Numbered from the stretch's first letter, positions 41,813 to 55,284 are shown. The stretch: DNA of 64,000 nt from Isoetes taiwanensis (GCA_021234155.1 JAJEKV010000054.1:1550001-1614000), one strand, 5' to 3'. Notes: generated by a model not told the origin, from the sequence alone. Numbers and translations are program-made.

Positions 41813-43920
41813 GACAGCAACAATTGTAGCTGCGACACCAATTGCAACTATGCAGACCAAGTGGAATGTTTGCTTAACTGAACTTCCAATATACAGATAG
41901 TCTGTTGCATTTAAGTGGACCAACTAGCAACCAATTCAAGCAGTCAATTTGATGTGTCAAACAATTATGAAATGAAAGATTTCAAATCTATATAGCACGG
42001 AAAGAAAAGATGCACCTAGATATATTTCATGTTGCTTGTTCTAATTCCTCCATCTTGGTTGCATGCAGACTGCTCCCTCCATATATAATGTTTTGGAGAT
42101 GGGATATGACAACAGCAAATGCAACCCATGAAAATAACACGCAAGAAATTCACATTAGTAGTAAATGATATGCCTAGCAGGGGGTAGAACACACAAATCT
42201 CCAATCCGAAACTTTTAAATCCATCAGGTTAAGTTAAACAAATAACATCCCAAGAAAGTTTACAGATTAAAAGTAACATAATTTCTATAACAGTACTGAA
42301 ATGATAGGACCTAGGTACAACATTCAAATCTCTGATTCAAAATTTTAAGATCCATCAAAATAACCTAAGAAATAACATAATCTATAAAAATCTAAACTAT
42401 TAAACCATAAATGTGTAGTAGGAAGTAGCTAGATACAGACCTGTCACAGCAGATAGGATCAAAGACGACGTGCATCTTTCACGACATGTCATGTCTTACA
42501 CCATATCCATTGTTATGATCATTGCTCCATTGCAGCAAAGAGATCTGATGTATCACCAATATTATCTCTGATCTCAATCTGGTCCATGGCTACCAGCTTT
42601 GAGACTATTTTTGAGCAAAGACTCTGAATGTGTCGTTTAAACAGTAGCAAAATTAATTTCTGAATGTCCTTTTGAATATTAGTCAGACTATAATGGGCCA
42701 AACAAGGCAAATAAAAATCAAGATAGAACTTCAAATTTCCATGTGTGATCAGCAGTGCTAATAACGTATGCATGTGCTGAACCATAACAACGAAAAACAG
42801 GTAGCAGTTTTACTTACGCTGTATGGAGAACTGCAGACAAGTTAGCAGTACATACGAAGATCCAAATTTGGAAAAGAAATTCTTTTCGGACATCCAATAA
42901 CCACAAGACACAGAGAAATGGCAGCTAAACAAGGCAAGGGTTTTTATTTTTTTAACATTCATGACGTGATCCACATTGGACATGCCACAACTCCTTTATT
43001 ACCTGTAGTAATCAAAAGAAATCATATGTTCCTTGAAACCCTATCTCCAGATCCTGCACAAAATTTGCCAGCTTTGGGATATCTTGATATAGAATTGGAA
43101 TTATGATTTGGAATGAATAAATATTACATTTCTGCCACAGACAGGAATGGCCTTCCTGAATGCAAAAGCTCGTTGCCTATAACTTGTGCTGCCATAGCAA
43201 ACCCTAAAATCTATTATCGCTGCAAACTCTGTGCACATATCTATCAATCTCAAAGGGCCTAATTGATCATACTTATCTTCTTGATATGCTACTATAGTCA
43301 AGAATACTCAGTGGTAGAATGACGCGGTTAGCATGTGGTATGATGATGCACCAAACTTTTGATCCGAGAAAGAGAACCAGCCTCGTTGCAGTTTATTGGG
43401 CGGTGCCACGATGGTGGTTGGGCAATTCAAATTAAAAATACGCAACAAACTAATAAACTAACTATTTTTCCGACTAAATTTGGGGGGACAGGGGGACAAA
43501 CATATTGAGACACTATATTGTACTTTAACCCCTTGGTATAAAAGAAGTCGCATGGTCCAGTCCCAAAGCTTAATTGTTCTACATTTAACTTGCATAGAGA
43601 GCTTTCTTTCCACCAAACAATCCTCTTATCTACGTTCCATCTATAGTTATTTTTTCCAAAAAAACTGTGCAAGCTTCTCGTTCTTCCAAATGCTAGTGAG
43701 GGCAGAGTATACTGTCTTCTGATAATCCTTCTTGCTAGTTTTGGCAAGCTCTACTTTTTTAAGGCTGAAGAATCTGAGGACTCTGAGCTGGAATCAGATG
43801 TGGAAGAGTTAGGGGTGTGCTTGGAACATGTCGGGGCGACAACAGCCCATCACAAGGCCCCTTAAAATTAACTCGCATTTATAATCATAATGGAAACTGG
43901 TATAAGAGTGGTTTTTACTA
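41813..43920. other. No gene recognised
   Basis: An 88-codon minus frame at 42519-42785 (LVAMDQIEIRDNIGDTSDLF near its end) and a 62-codon plus frame at 42918-43106 have no recognisable domain. A tRNA-like A box (CAGTGGTAGAATGACG) at about 43310 has no B box partner. Confidence 0.4.
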
Positions 43921-43924
43921 CATG

Positions 43925-44310
43925 TAATTCAGAATGTCAAGAAAAACTTCTACATTAATAGCGTCCTGCATCTCCATAAGCTTTTCCCAAGGCACAGTGT
44001 CAAATGTCTTTTTCAAGTCCAAGAAGCATATATACATTGACCTATTTATCCTCTTAGACTTCTCAATGGCCACACATATTGTTGCTAGATAGTCTATAGT
44101 AGAATAATTTGCACGAAAACTAGCTTGCCCCTTAGCTCTGGTATCTTGATCTCAGCCCATCTAGACTTTTTCTCCACCATCGTCCCAAAAAGCTTTTCCA
44201 TAAGATTGCTTATCATGATTGTATGATAGTTGCTTGCGTTTGCTTTATTCCCGCCCTTTTAGTTAAGGACAATGCGACTTAATTGCCATTTCTTCAAAAA
44301 TCATAGAGCC
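43925..44310 (-). pseudogene. LINE reverse transcriptase fragment
   Basis: The minus strand reads QASFRANYSTIDYLATICVA, then KSKRINRSMYICFLDLKKTF, DTVPWEKLMEMQDA. This is the QAGFR--(S/H)ST-DH and DF-KAFD-V block of the LINE reverse transcriptase, with several stops upstream. Only this portion of the domain is left. Confidence 0.75.
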
Positions 44311-44619
44311 ATAACTGCGTTAAACAACTCAATAATCTCATCCATACTGCGTTCCTTGCCCATTTTGTCATCTCTGCACTAAGCCCAGCTATATCTGTGG
44401 CGCTTTCTTGAGATATCAGGAGATGGCGGATTCAACTGGCCTAATGGTGCTCAAGGATGAGAGTTGTAGCTAGGCATAATAGATGGTATGCACGTTCGTC
44501 CTAGACTTTCTGGCCTTTAGCGTACTAATTACGTCCTTCAAATAATGTCCGATCATCCTCCCTAGATTATCACACACACTGATTCCTTGACTCGTCCTGG
44601 AGGAGGACAATTTTCAAGC

Positions 44620-46200
44620 TCAATGCTCAGTATTTGGCTCATGAATTTCTTGAGGGCTGCAAGCAGGCTTGGGTAACCACTGCCGAGCCCCATGAGAATG
44701 CTAGTGTCTTCTCTCGATAATGTGAAACCTCTTGCAAAGCAATTGGGTCGCGAGTGGATTCAACGAAAGAGGGCTATTTTGAAACACAAGTACGATGAGT
44801 TAGAGCAGCTCAGGATCCAAAATGTCAATCATGCACGAGAGATGGAACTAATGAAATAGATTCAGGACCTTGAGGACGCAGAGATAAGAGTAGACAAAGG
44901 GAAAGCAGGTCTTTCTTGGCTTAGAGATGGAGATACTTTTTTCAATTCTGATTGCTCAAAATGTCAAAATTTGGCTTTATCCTCTTTGTACTTCGAATGA
45001 TCATCTTATTTTCCTCCCAAGCAGTTGAAGCATTTTTTATCATCACACTTTAGTTCTCTTGTCTAGAATAAGTCTCTCCTGTTTGAGGTTGAGGCACTAG
45101 ACGTTGTATTGTTTTTCAAGAAACCCACCCCCCTCCCCCCCAAAGTGACAATGCTTGGAAGCTCCATTCACCATTCGGGATCTCGAGGAGGCTATATTCC
45201 TCATTGCTAATGATAAGTGTCCAGGTAGGAATGGCATTTCTGTGGAGTTCTTAGTGTCTCGTGGGAGTGGACATCTAACTTGCTTTGGCCAAGGGGGTTG
45301 CACATTTATAGTGCGTAAATAACATCAGCGAACACTTTTAGGGGTTTTCTATTAGCATTTGCTTACGTATACATGCCAAAAATAATATGCAAGTATGGCC
45401 TTAGTTGCATGAAAAATATACTAGGGGGTATAGAATATGCATAAAAATATGTAAAAAAAGTTGAATATGTGAGGAGAAAACATATAAAATTTTACTATTT
45501 TCTATATAGAAATATTTTATGCAGTATACATGCAGAGGGATGGGTAGGATTATGAAAACGGGTTTTCCGTTACGAAAGTGATAAATAAAGGGTTTTTACC
45601 TGATCCCATCTTTGCAGATAACATCCAATATACATATAGGTGAATCCCCCAGGGCTTTGGCAAGTATATGAAGATTTTTGCAATCTCAACTCCTTTAAAA
45701 TCTTAAATACTAGCATCATCATGCTCATTCCAAAGGCCAAAGAGCCTTTGAAGATTTCTCATTGGAGGCCCATTACTCTTCTACAATGGATTACAAGATC
45801 ATAGCCAAGGCATATACAGAGAAGTTGAAGTTCATATTGGGGGACTCCATTAGTCATAGCAGTTTGGTTGTTTGCCTGGACGCTATATCCTAGACAATGT
45901 AGCAACTATTAAAGGCTTGTATTGGGCACAATATACCAAGGAAACAACTTGTATTTCTGAAGCTTGACTTCATCAAAGCATATGACAATGTTTCTTGAAC
46001 CTTTCGCATGCGTATTATGCATAAGCTGGAATTCATACCAATCTTTTGTGAAATAGTTCGGAAGTTATTGAAGTCTGCAAAGGCAACCATCTTACTTCAA
46101 GGAGAGCCTTCCAGCATTTTTGACATGGGGACAAGTATCAGGTAAGGATGTCCAATGCGCCTTTTCTTTTTAAGAGGGTGGCGGAGGTTTTAAGAGGTAC
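44620..46200 (+). pseudogene. L1-type LINE fragment, heavily decayed
   Basis: Plus-strand pieces in shifting frames read KPLAKQLGREWIQRKRAILK, then DLEDAEIRVDKGKAGLSWLR, then DDKCPGRNGISVEF-like and PLKISHWRPITLL. The last matches the start of plant L1 reverse transcriptases, and TIKGLYWAQYTKETT follows. Many stops and shifts interrupt it. Confidence 0.65.
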
Positions 46201-47055
46201 TGTTGTTGCATCTTGATGAGGATTGTTATTGGTCTTCTTTTTAGAAAGCCAAGCCTACTTGATTTTTTCCGTTGCTGGCCTTTTACCTTTTGGCAAATCA
46301 GAATCAAATTTTGGTTAAGATAATGGAAGGTTGTTGAAGCCGATTTGAATGTCCATTACCTTCGAACTTGAACTCCTTACCTGTAAAGAGTTAGACCAAT
46401 TCAAAGAAATGGTTTTAGAGATACAAATGGTGGGAAATTTTGTCTGAGGGAAGAACTTGACTAAGCTTGCTTCCTATGGCTAAAAGGTGATTATGGGTCT
46501 AGAGAGAATGGGGCAAATTAGAACAATTGATCTAGGTAATACTTGATATGTTCGAGTGGTCTCTATGGATGAAATCTGGGAACCATTTCATAACATAAAC
46601 AGTAATGCTTCCTCAGATATTTAATTTCTTATTTATGCAAGTAATTGACATCTATTTTATCTCTGCAGATAACTTAAAAAGTCTTGGTGTCAAGCTTAGG
46701 AATAGAGGATATGGAGTAATGGTTGACTTGGGTGATCCAATACTTGACCTCACTTGGGGTAGGACATGAATCAGGGAAATGGCAAATGAGGCCCTTGTCA
46801 AGGAAGTTGTTGTATCAGGAAAATCATGGATAGATTTGGGATGAACTAGCAAGGGGGCTTTAGTGCAGATTGGGAGCCGAGGCTTAATGCCACAACCTAA
46901 GCCAATCATGGGGACCATAGTAGATCAATGGAGTGAGAGGGCGAAGGACGGCAAGGGAGAAAGAAGCACAAAAAAAGAGAAAATTGAACAAAAAGAAAGG
47001 GAAAAGCTAACTGGCAATGGCAAACCTTCAAATTATCAAATCCTAATAAGTTCTT
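46201..47055. other. No gene recognised
   Basis: Sequence between two LINE fragments, with no supported domain. Confidence 0.4.
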
Positions 47056-47057
47056 AG

Positions 47058-47522
47058 GTGACACGGTATGGCCGGCAGCTGCTGTTGCTGGGCAGTATCT
47101 TTGACCTGGTCATTTGCAATGGGCTGGCACAGTGGCCGTCCTCCAGCCGCTTCACTTGTAGACAGGAGAACCAGGGGGGCGGCACCAGTGTGGTGGATTA
47201 CGTGCTAGCAGACGAGCAATGCCTACACTTGATCACTCGCTTCAGTGTCGGGACAGGTGGCCGGGACGAGGAAGTAGACTCCGACCATCAGCCCCTGTTC
47301 TTGCAGATAGATTGGCAGGCCAACCGAGCACCCATTGCCCCAACACCCCATGTACCACGGTTGCGTCTGGACTATGATCATGCGGCGGTCTATGCGAGGA
47401 TGCTTGAGCATGAGCTGCCGGGAGTGCTGCAACTCCCCACACTTCAACAAAGAGATGGCCCACCAAACCAGGCTCCGAGGGTAGGGGACGATGCTTTGGG
47501 AGAGGCCGCCGACGATCCATAG
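47058..47522 (+). pseudogene. LINE endonuclease C-terminal part
   Basis: The frame reads YGRQLLLLGSIFDLVICNGL, then SRFTCRQENQGGGTSVVDYV, LAD and VDSDHQPLFLQID. This is the end of an endonuclease-exonuclease-phosphatase domain with the final catalytic SDH motif. The N-terminal catalytic residues are missing through 5' truncation. Confidence 0.8.
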
Positions 47523-48029
47523 GGGCTGCAACCACCTTCCCCGCAATCACCGGGTTCGATGACGAATGTCGGAATCAAACGATGGCTCCGCCAAGTGCCG
47601 GACCCACCATTCGCCAAAAGCCGTCCGTCCAATACCGCTCCTTCCTCAAGACCAAGAAAGCCGTGTATCTTAAGGAGCACCAAAGAATGATGTTTGGTCT
47701 TCTAGACCGCCACCCCGGGGCCTTCGAGAAAGGTCTTGAGTAAGCCTGCATGACCCACATGAAATATTACCCCTAACAATGGGTGAGATACTTGCAGCAG
47801 TATATGACCCAATGGGAAGCCGCACACCATTCTCCTCCATGACAGACCCACCTATCGGTCATTACCGAAGGGATGTCATAATGGGCCTGCAACGCCTCGC
47901 TAATCGGAAGGCGCAGATTTGGATGGTATGCAAAGAGCTTCTCAAGTGGGCGGGCCCCCAATGGTGCCTGGTTCTCACAAAGACTCTTCAACAGAGGGCA
48001 TTGCAAGAAGGCTTCCCCGACCGGACTAC

Positions 48030-48675
48030 CCGGTAGAGTTGTGCCCATATACAAAGCGGGGGACCCCCACCGTGACCAACTATCGTACCATTATGGTCGG
48101 ATTACTGTCTTTGCCAAGTTGCTTTGCGGGATTCTTGAGCGATTGACACTTTGGGCGAGGGATGGAGAAGTCTTGGGCTCTCGCAGCAAAGCTTCGCCCG
48201 GATTCTACTATTGACCATATCTTCACTCTGCGAACACTCATAGAGGATAGCCTAATCGGCGCCAGAATCCGGTGACTTTGTTGCTTTGTGGATTTCGCAA
48301 AGGCTTTTGACACACAAAGCCTCGGGATAAGTTGTGGGACAGATTGAGACAGACTAGGGACCCCGTCGACTTGCGAGAATGCTATATACGCATTCTATAA
48401 TGAGGCTTTCTCTAGTCGCCTCACACCGCTTGTCGGGAGCCCATTGTTAGTAGCATTGGGGTGCGCCAGGGCTGCCCTCTATCCCCAGACGCTCTTCGGC
48501 TTGTACATTGACCAGCTAGAAGAATGGCTAGCCGAAAGCACCTGAGGGGGGCGCCAGTTGATGCACCACATAATCCGCAACTCATATATGCCGATGATGT
48601 TGACTCCGCGATATACCCCGGAGGACATGCAACGCCACCGGATGCTTTGGACACTTTCTCGCCAATTCAATCGAC
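48030..48675 (+). pseudogene. LINE reverse transcriptase, decayed
   Basis: Broken frames read PIYKAGDP-like, CFVDFAKAFDT-like (about 48280-48310) and YADDVDS at about 48588-48608. These correspond one to one with the better preserved copy at 56624-57235 on the other strand. The YADD catalytic box is still readable, but the reading frame changes many times. Confidence 0.75.
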
Positions 48676-49477
48676 ATGAGAGTTAACTTGGCCAAGACAA
48701 GGGTGCTGCCGGTCCCATCATCCCGCACCCACGCCTTCCCTCATTCACTTACCGTAAGGTGTAGTGGAGGTGGCTCGGGCCTTTATAAGTATTTGGGCAT
48801 TGAGTTTTCTACTACCACACACCGGATGCATCCATCGTTACGGGTCACCGCAGTCCGGAAAGCCCTCAGATGCAATGCAAAACAACAAATACAAGGCGTA
48901 GTCAGATGCATGGGGTCACCAGCACACTTGTTCGTGGCCTTGGTTGAACCGGTCCTCCTCTATGGGGCGTAAGTGGGGGGCGGTGATATCCCTCACCACT
49001 TGGAACGATCTAGAGCAGTGTACGAAGGCCTTCTTGGCCCTAATCGGAGTGAAATCCACGGTCCCCATATCGATCTTGCTCCAGAGAGAAAGCTTCCTTC
49101 CATTACGAGGGTCAAGTACTGAACGTCACATTATTTACTTCCGGAAGGTGGTGGCTATGGATGAAGCCCGGCTGCCCAACCTTGCTTTGGCAAGGCGATG
49201 GGCCCGCAGCGACTCAAAGCCCGGGCTGGAAAGACAAGCAAGCCCAATGGTTCTCGCTATGGAATGTGCAGCACACGATGTGGACCGGTGCATACACCGA
49301 AGGAACGCTACGCCCTTGAAGCAAAGATTTGATGCTTGCTTCATGGCCAAGCTTTGGGATGCAGAGGCCCCGGCACATGTCAAGGTGGCAAATTATCGAC
49401 AAAGAGTTAATCCCATGCTCACGAGGGGCCCACACCACTACCGCGCGCACCCATCTACCCATGAAAAAGCATGGTGA
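48676..49477 (+). pseudogene. LINE post-RT region
   Basis: Two overlapping frames (48676-48972 and 48944-49477) read MRVNLAKTRVLPVPSSRTHA, LYKYLGIEFS, ALVEPVLLYGA, then TTWNDLEQCTKAFLALIGVK and RHIIYFRKVVAMDEARLPNL. The same order is found in copy 3. The frame shift falls at the YGA/EVWG junction. Confidence 0.8.
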
Positions 49478-49978
49478 TTGCTTCCATTCGCGACAGTGCA
49501 CACCACCTCCGCATTGAGACAGGGAGATGGATTCGGGGGCCGCGTGCACGAGTCCGCCGCTGCCGCCAACAGGCGCCATTGAGGATGAAAGTCACGCCCT
49601 CCGCCTCGTCCGACGAGAGCATATCCGGCCTCTGTATGCTCTGCTAGTTAGTTAATGCCCCATCGCCTTGCATGAGCTAATCGAGCACGGCCTCTCAGAG
49701 GGGCTTGTTGGGATCAGACCGGAGGTAATGGATACGCTGACTCGCTTATGCCCCCCTGTCTGACATTAACCTCAGTTGTACTTGTGATTATGTATATAAC
49801 TGTGCAGTATGTCAGCATCCTTATTGCTACTAAGGTTTTTTCCCGAAAACCCTTCGGGGCGGGGGGTTTTTTAATCCTGGTAGTAATACGCCTGCTGCTC
49901 TCTCTTTGTACTTGGGTCCCATAGGCCAGTTGGTCTCCGTGGACGATAAAATCATATTCTATTCTATTCTATTCTAGT

Positions 49979-50720
49979 TGTAAATTGAAGAAATAAGCTC
50001 AATAGTAGACTGGTTCTACATCAAACTCTTCAGGGACGTCTAGGTGGAAGAGGATTCTTTCAAATATGTTCCTAAGAGCCAAATATCCTCAAGAGGTGTG
50101 AGCAGTGACTTTCAAGCACCAAAATCCATCAAAGCAAAGGATACAGAGGTAGATTATATCGAAAGCAATTCTATAAAAAGTTATCCTAGATTGTGAATCA
50201 TGCAGTAATTAATTAGGCTGTCTAATGCAGTTATGATTCGATCATGATCAAGGGGGTATATGGGAACCTCAACCCCTAGAGAACAACTTCAACTAAAGCC
50301 TCGTCCCCAAAGCTAGGAACCGGTACAATTCCCAAGATGCTAGAGGTAGGTGCTAACATTCGCATTTTTTCAGAACTGCCCCTTTGTCCTATGATTGTTA
50401 TATTTTCTCACTTTCTAAATTCATCGGCAACATTTCACGTTCTTCATAACTAGAAACTACAATAATTTTTCCTGCTCTGTTTTCCATTTTCAAAAGAATA
50501 GTCTTTTTAAATGTTATAGACTTTGGAATTTTTCAAAGATTAGATAAAAATAATGGAAGTAGTAGCCATCACATGCAACATTATATGGTCCTTAATACAT
50601 ATCATTTGATCATAATGTTAGAAGGCATACTTGTGCATGACCACCATCTAAAACATTTTCTGGAGTTGGCGAGGCAAAATTTTTGCCCATATCTGATTTG
50701 TTGATCATTACCATTTTGTT
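49979..50720. other. No gene recognised
   Basis: Unremarkable AT-rich DNA between two LINEs. Confidence 0.4.
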
Positions 50721-50721
50721 G

Positions 50722-52620
50722 CTATAAAGTGATAAAACCATCGTGGTTCACATCTTTATTGCAATTCATTCTGAAATAGATTGAGAAAGAGCCATCTAAA
50801 TACAATGATCTTACTAGCATATGAGAGTCTCCATCCAGCTTGATAATAGCTATATCCATCATTTTTGTGCGCATCCAAACTGTAGACACCTTAAGAAGCG
50901 GCTTTTGAATGAGTGGAGTAAATAGTTGAGACTTTGTAGTCTTTACCATTGCATTTCCAGTTGGGGTTTCAAGATTTGGAGAGTCCAATATTCCTAGATA
51001 GCAGATTATGTAGAGTGCATTTGTTTGTCTCTATATCCGACTGAAGAGAGGGAAGGCCTGCTTGTCAGCGCTTGCATTCCAGGTCCTAAGGCAACCATAG
51101 TGTTGAAAGTAGTTTGATGTCATTCTTTGTATTCGATTGGGTGCTTAAGAGCTAAGCAGCCCATACCTTCATCAACTAAGTCCTGATGCCAGAAAAAACC
51201 AAAGCCGTCAGAAGTTTCAACTAAAGGTAAGGCTTTGAAGCAAGTAGAAGCTTGGTTCCAGCTTTGATGATTCTACCCATAATTTTAGAGGAGAGTCTGT
51301 TAGTTGATGTGGCAAAGGATACTATTGATGTGGATTAACCCAGTATCTGATGAGTTGTAATGCAGGAGAGGGAACTTCAGAAAACAACGCCATCCAGACC
51401 ATTTTTGCAATAGTTATGCCATTTTACAGCCCAAGTCCCCTCTTTTTTTGGGTAAAGTCAAATTCTCCCAAGATGCCATTCGAGAACCTTGTCCGATGAA
51501 GTCCCAAATGACAATTTTCAAGGTTTTATATGATATTTTGTTTGCAATAATAGCCGAGAAAGAAAAATATAGTTACTAACAATGACGTTGTTAACAATCT
51601 CAATCCTTCCTGCCAAAGAGAGATTTGGTATAGAGCTAGATTTCTCTTTATCTTGTTAATAATAGGATCCCATAGCACGTGTGCACTCATATTTAATGCC
51701 AAGGGAGCCCCAATAATCTAATGGCAGTGTTGTGCCCTGTTACATTGATTCCATAGATATTTGCTTTATCAGAGTCCATTACAATGGTACATTTGTCCCT
51801 GTTTAACTAAACCCCTAAGGCTTTCCCAAATGTGTCTATGGCTGTAAGAAAGTTTTAAATGTTGATGTCATCATCTTTCAAGAAGACAAATGTATCATCA
51901 ACATATTGCATGATTGAGAATACCTTGCATTTTCTGGTACAATAAGGCAGTGAATCAGCCCACTATTTTGCAGGGTGAGGGTAGCTTTGGTAACAAGTTC
52001 AGCTACAATTAAGAAAATGTATGGAGCTAAGGGACATCCTTACCTCACTCCCCTTTTACATTCAAAGAATTTGGAAGGGCTCCATTAATTAGAGCTGCAG
52101 AGTAGCCAGTATCATTGAACTCGAACACTTTTTGAGTGATTCTGTCTACAAAACCCATATGCTCCATGGCTTCATAGAGAAATTTCCAATCAATAGTGTC
52201 AAAGACATGCTTGAAGTCTAGTTTTAGGAGCATACATTTCTGGTTTGTAAGCCCACTCCAATGTAGACCCTCACAGGCTCTGAAATTATCAAGAATGCTT
52301 CTTGTTGCGAGAAAAGCAGATTGAACAAGATTGATTTGTTGCTGGAAAATTCCATTGATCCTATTGGCTAAGATTTTAGCCAAGATCATATAAGATTGGT
52401 AAGGGAAATGGGCCTCCAGTGAAATAAGATCACAAGGAGATCTACTTTTGGAACTAGTGCAATTAGCCCCACATTGATAGCAAGGTGTAGTCTATCAGCT
52501 TTCCAAGCCCCTTGCACGATACACAAGATCTTTTTCCATCATCCCAGAAATTCTCATAGAATTCATGGGGTATTCCATCTAGACCTGGGCTTTTCTCTGA
52601 GGAGTCAGCTTTGGGACCTA
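50722..52620 (-). pseudogene. L1-type LINE, reverse transcriptase and C-terminal region, decayed
   Basis: The minus strand reads SSEKSPGLDGIPHEFYENFW (about 52560-52620), then KILANRINGIFQQQINLVQS, AFLATRSILDNF, LLKLDFKHVFDTIDWKFLYE and GCPLAPYIF. A catalytic box follows as QYVDDTFVFLKDDD (about 51855-51910), where plant L1 usually has FADD. Next comes SLPNLSLAGRIEIVNNV-like sequence and GSRMASWENLTLPKKRGDLG. The last part (50722-50988) is uncertain. It is a different lineage from the GC-rich LINEs on either side. Confidence 0.8.
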
Positions 52621-53355
52621 CTGTTAGGGGTCCAAATTTGGGAGAGCCTGTGAGACAATCCTCCTTGAGGACCTTGCGGTCGAACAAGCAACTCTTTTAC
52701 AAAGATAGTCACACAAAATTTTGCAAGAATAAGAAACCAGAAAGCAAATGAGCAAGAAGGAAATAGAAGAACAATGAGCCAAGACAAGAGAAATCTTGAA
52801 TGATCACTGAGAATATATGAGATCTTCAAACAAGGGGGTGAGACAACAAAATATGAAGACTTGTTTAAACTCTAAGTCTAAACTTCTGATATATATAGTA
52901 CAATGGCCTCCGGCCCAAAATAGCAAAAAGATTGCCGTTTCAGATTCTTCGGTTACCTAATCCCCAAATTCTTTGCTGATCGTGAGGATAACTCTATCAT
53001 AATATTTGGAGTCATAATTGCCATAATTCGTGGCACTTAAGACCGATGTGCCGTGGGTTCCCTATGCCGTCGTGGACTCTCTTGATCTCTTCTTCTTAGT
53101 TGGCATGGTCTTGGCTCTTGAGATGGATGCTTGGACCTTGCTTTTAGGCTCTTTTGTGTACCTTAGAAATTCCCCCCCACAAAGAACACTTAGAGGAAAA
53201 AAAACAAGTATCGTCTCCATAGGAGGGAAGTTCTCTACTTCATCCGCATCATCCTTGCGGCTATGTGGTCCTAATTACGATATCCAGCAACCAGTTTTTG
53301 ACGCTATTGGAGGGCATCAGGCGTTGCATTCACAAGGAACCCAATTTGAACCATT
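52621..53355. other. DNA interrupting the L1 relic; nothing firmly identified
   Basis: L1 similarity stops abruptly at TGTTAGGGG (52621). The interval contains a TATA-like TATATATAG (about 52892) and a C-run (about 53170-53177). An LTR is conceivable but no second copy was found. Confidence 0.3.
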
Positions 53356-53359
53356 TCTT

Positions 53360-54560
53360 CTAAGGCTTGATGAGCTGAGACAAACTAACATTCCATGAGC
53401 CGAAGAGTTTCAATGCCGAAAGCACTGAGACTAGCATTTGGATTGCAGTGAAAGATGGTCGCCGGCGATTCAAGGAGCTCGTGAGGATGCATTGCAAAGC
53501 AGCATAGAAAGCAGCTTGATAGAAGAATTTGGAGAAGTGGCGGCCTTGGTCAAGAATTGTGTTAAGCCAGCTATAGCAGTAGTAGGAGTCTTCCACGATT
53601 TGTCGTTGGGGATATAAATTCAATTTGTTGTGGTATCCAAGGTATTGGTATCATTCCAAGCATGTCTGCGAACAAAACGGGGATCCCAACAAAGATGTGT
53701 GGTAATATGTGTGGGTGTTCATTTAGCATGCGCAGCCAAGGTGCGTGTTTGAAAAGAAGAGCGCCAGTCCGTGGTGATATACTCACAGCGTGGAGCTGCA
53801 CCCAGAGAAGCACAAAGATTAACATGAGGTGGTGGATGCATATGTTCATTCTGAGATTGAGCTCATAATTCCTCAACCAGGTCATGATGTAACTGTTTGC
53901 AAAGAGTCTCCCAATCTTGAGGCGGCATCAAGATGTCCAAAGGGTATAGTTCCCAGTCAATTGGAATGACCTGATTTTCGAGATAGAAACAGAGAATGTT
54001 CAAGGTGCCAATGTGCTGCAGAAATAATTATGCATAGTCGATCCCATAGTCTTTATGCAAATGTGTCTGAGCGCAATAGAGAACTTCCTGAGCCTAAAAG
54101 GCGAGGTGGGAATAAAGCTCCAGCATATATTCTTTCTAAAGAGCAGCAGTGGAAGCCGAGTCGGAGAGATATTTGTTATCCTTTTGGAGTAACAAAATAG
54201 TGGACGTATTTTCTTAAGTGCAGGCAAGACAAAAATCATGCAAGACATAAGCCATGGGTTGAATAATGCGGAAGATAAAAATTGAAGATCTTCAAAAGGT
54301 AACAACTAAAAGTTTACCAGTGCACACATGAGACCTTGTTCTTCTAGTGTAAGGCTGGGCCACAGACGTGAAAAATCTTGGATGGTGAGCGAGCCTTCCA
54401 CGGAACCAGAGGCGCTGAGCCACCTTATGAGGAAAAGATGACGCCGTGCCTTAACATAGTCCGGGTAGATTGTGGAGAGAGGATAATTCCAGCTAATATG
54501 AGATGCCAAAATAGTGTACCATTCTGTGTTGATGTGGCCCAATCACTTTATATTGAATAC
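53360..54560 (-). pseudogene. Unidentified decayed coding region
   Basis: Successive minus-strand frames look protein-coding. They read EWYTILASHISWNYPLSTIY, PDYVKARRHLFLIRWLSASG and LTLEEQGLMCALVNF, then a stop, then FEDLQFLSSALFNPWLMSC. A shifted frame then reads ILCFYLENQVIPIDWELYPL and MPPQDWETLCKQLHHDL. Stops and frame shifts interrupt it at least four times. I recognise no family; it could be a host gene, an unknown element's ORF or another captured gene. Confidence 0.4.
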
Positions 54561-55284
54561 GACATATATTTGTTCTAAAATTGATTTGTTATTACTAGAT
54601 CAAACACCTGGACACATGTTTACCCTGCATCCCGACTGCGAAACCATGTCGATGTGCAGATCTCGGAGGCATTGTTCCTGCCGGAATGCAAGGTAAACAT
54701 GCATTCTTTGTATGGGGAAGCCGGTTAGGTTTTATTCACAAGAAACTCTACCAAAATATCTAAAAATACAACTCAACATAAGGTTCCAAAATGAGTTGGG
54801 CAATGGTGGAGCTGGAAAAGGGGGACTTTTTTGTTTTTGTTATTTTTTGCAAGGTCGTAAATTGGAAGTTCTGCTTACATGTGCTCTTCTATTCTTGGCG
54901 AAGGATGATGATCGTGCAAATCTGCACATCTTGGGAGTCCAGATCATTTTCGTGTGGAAGGTAAAAGACCGTATTTGCAGTCACGACATTCAATATTTGG
55001 AAGAAAAGCATCCAAACCATCATGCTCCAGGATCCGACAGAAGCAGGATGAAACTGAGTTTCGGTTTTTGCAGGGCAACTGGTTTGAAGGATTAGAGAAC
55101 TTGGGGTTATTTTTCTCATTCAAAAGAAGGCTTCTATCATTCCAAAGAGCCTGCTATTGATTTCATCTTAACCTTCATTCAATTTCCAAGGATAGCTGCT
55201 CCAAAGAAAGCTTCTATTGATTTAATTCGGTGTCATTTCAGAGGCTGCTCTTGCTTACTTCTTAGCATTTACTTTTGTTCAAAA
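54561..55284. other. No gene recognised
   Basis: A 127-codon plus frame at 54712-55095 has no recognisable domain and overlaps another open frame on the same strand. Confidence 0.35.

Larger units (their letters stand above)
47056..49978 (+). mobile_element. LINE, copy 2, 5' truncated with intact 3' tail
   Basis: It begins inside the AP-endonuclease domain, passes through a decayed reverse transcriptase and the post-RT region, and ends in the shared 3' tail followed by (TATTC)n at 49954-49975. The 3' tail has the blocks CCCTTCGGGG, GGGGGGTTTTTTAATCC and GTACTTGGGTCCCATAGGCC. Its GC content is clearly above the flanking AT-rich DNA. No target-site duplication was recognised. Confidence 0.85.

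Noticed and set aside
43305-43400. tRNA-like A box CAGTGGTAGAATGACG
   Set aside because: No B box or cloverleaf could be drawn.
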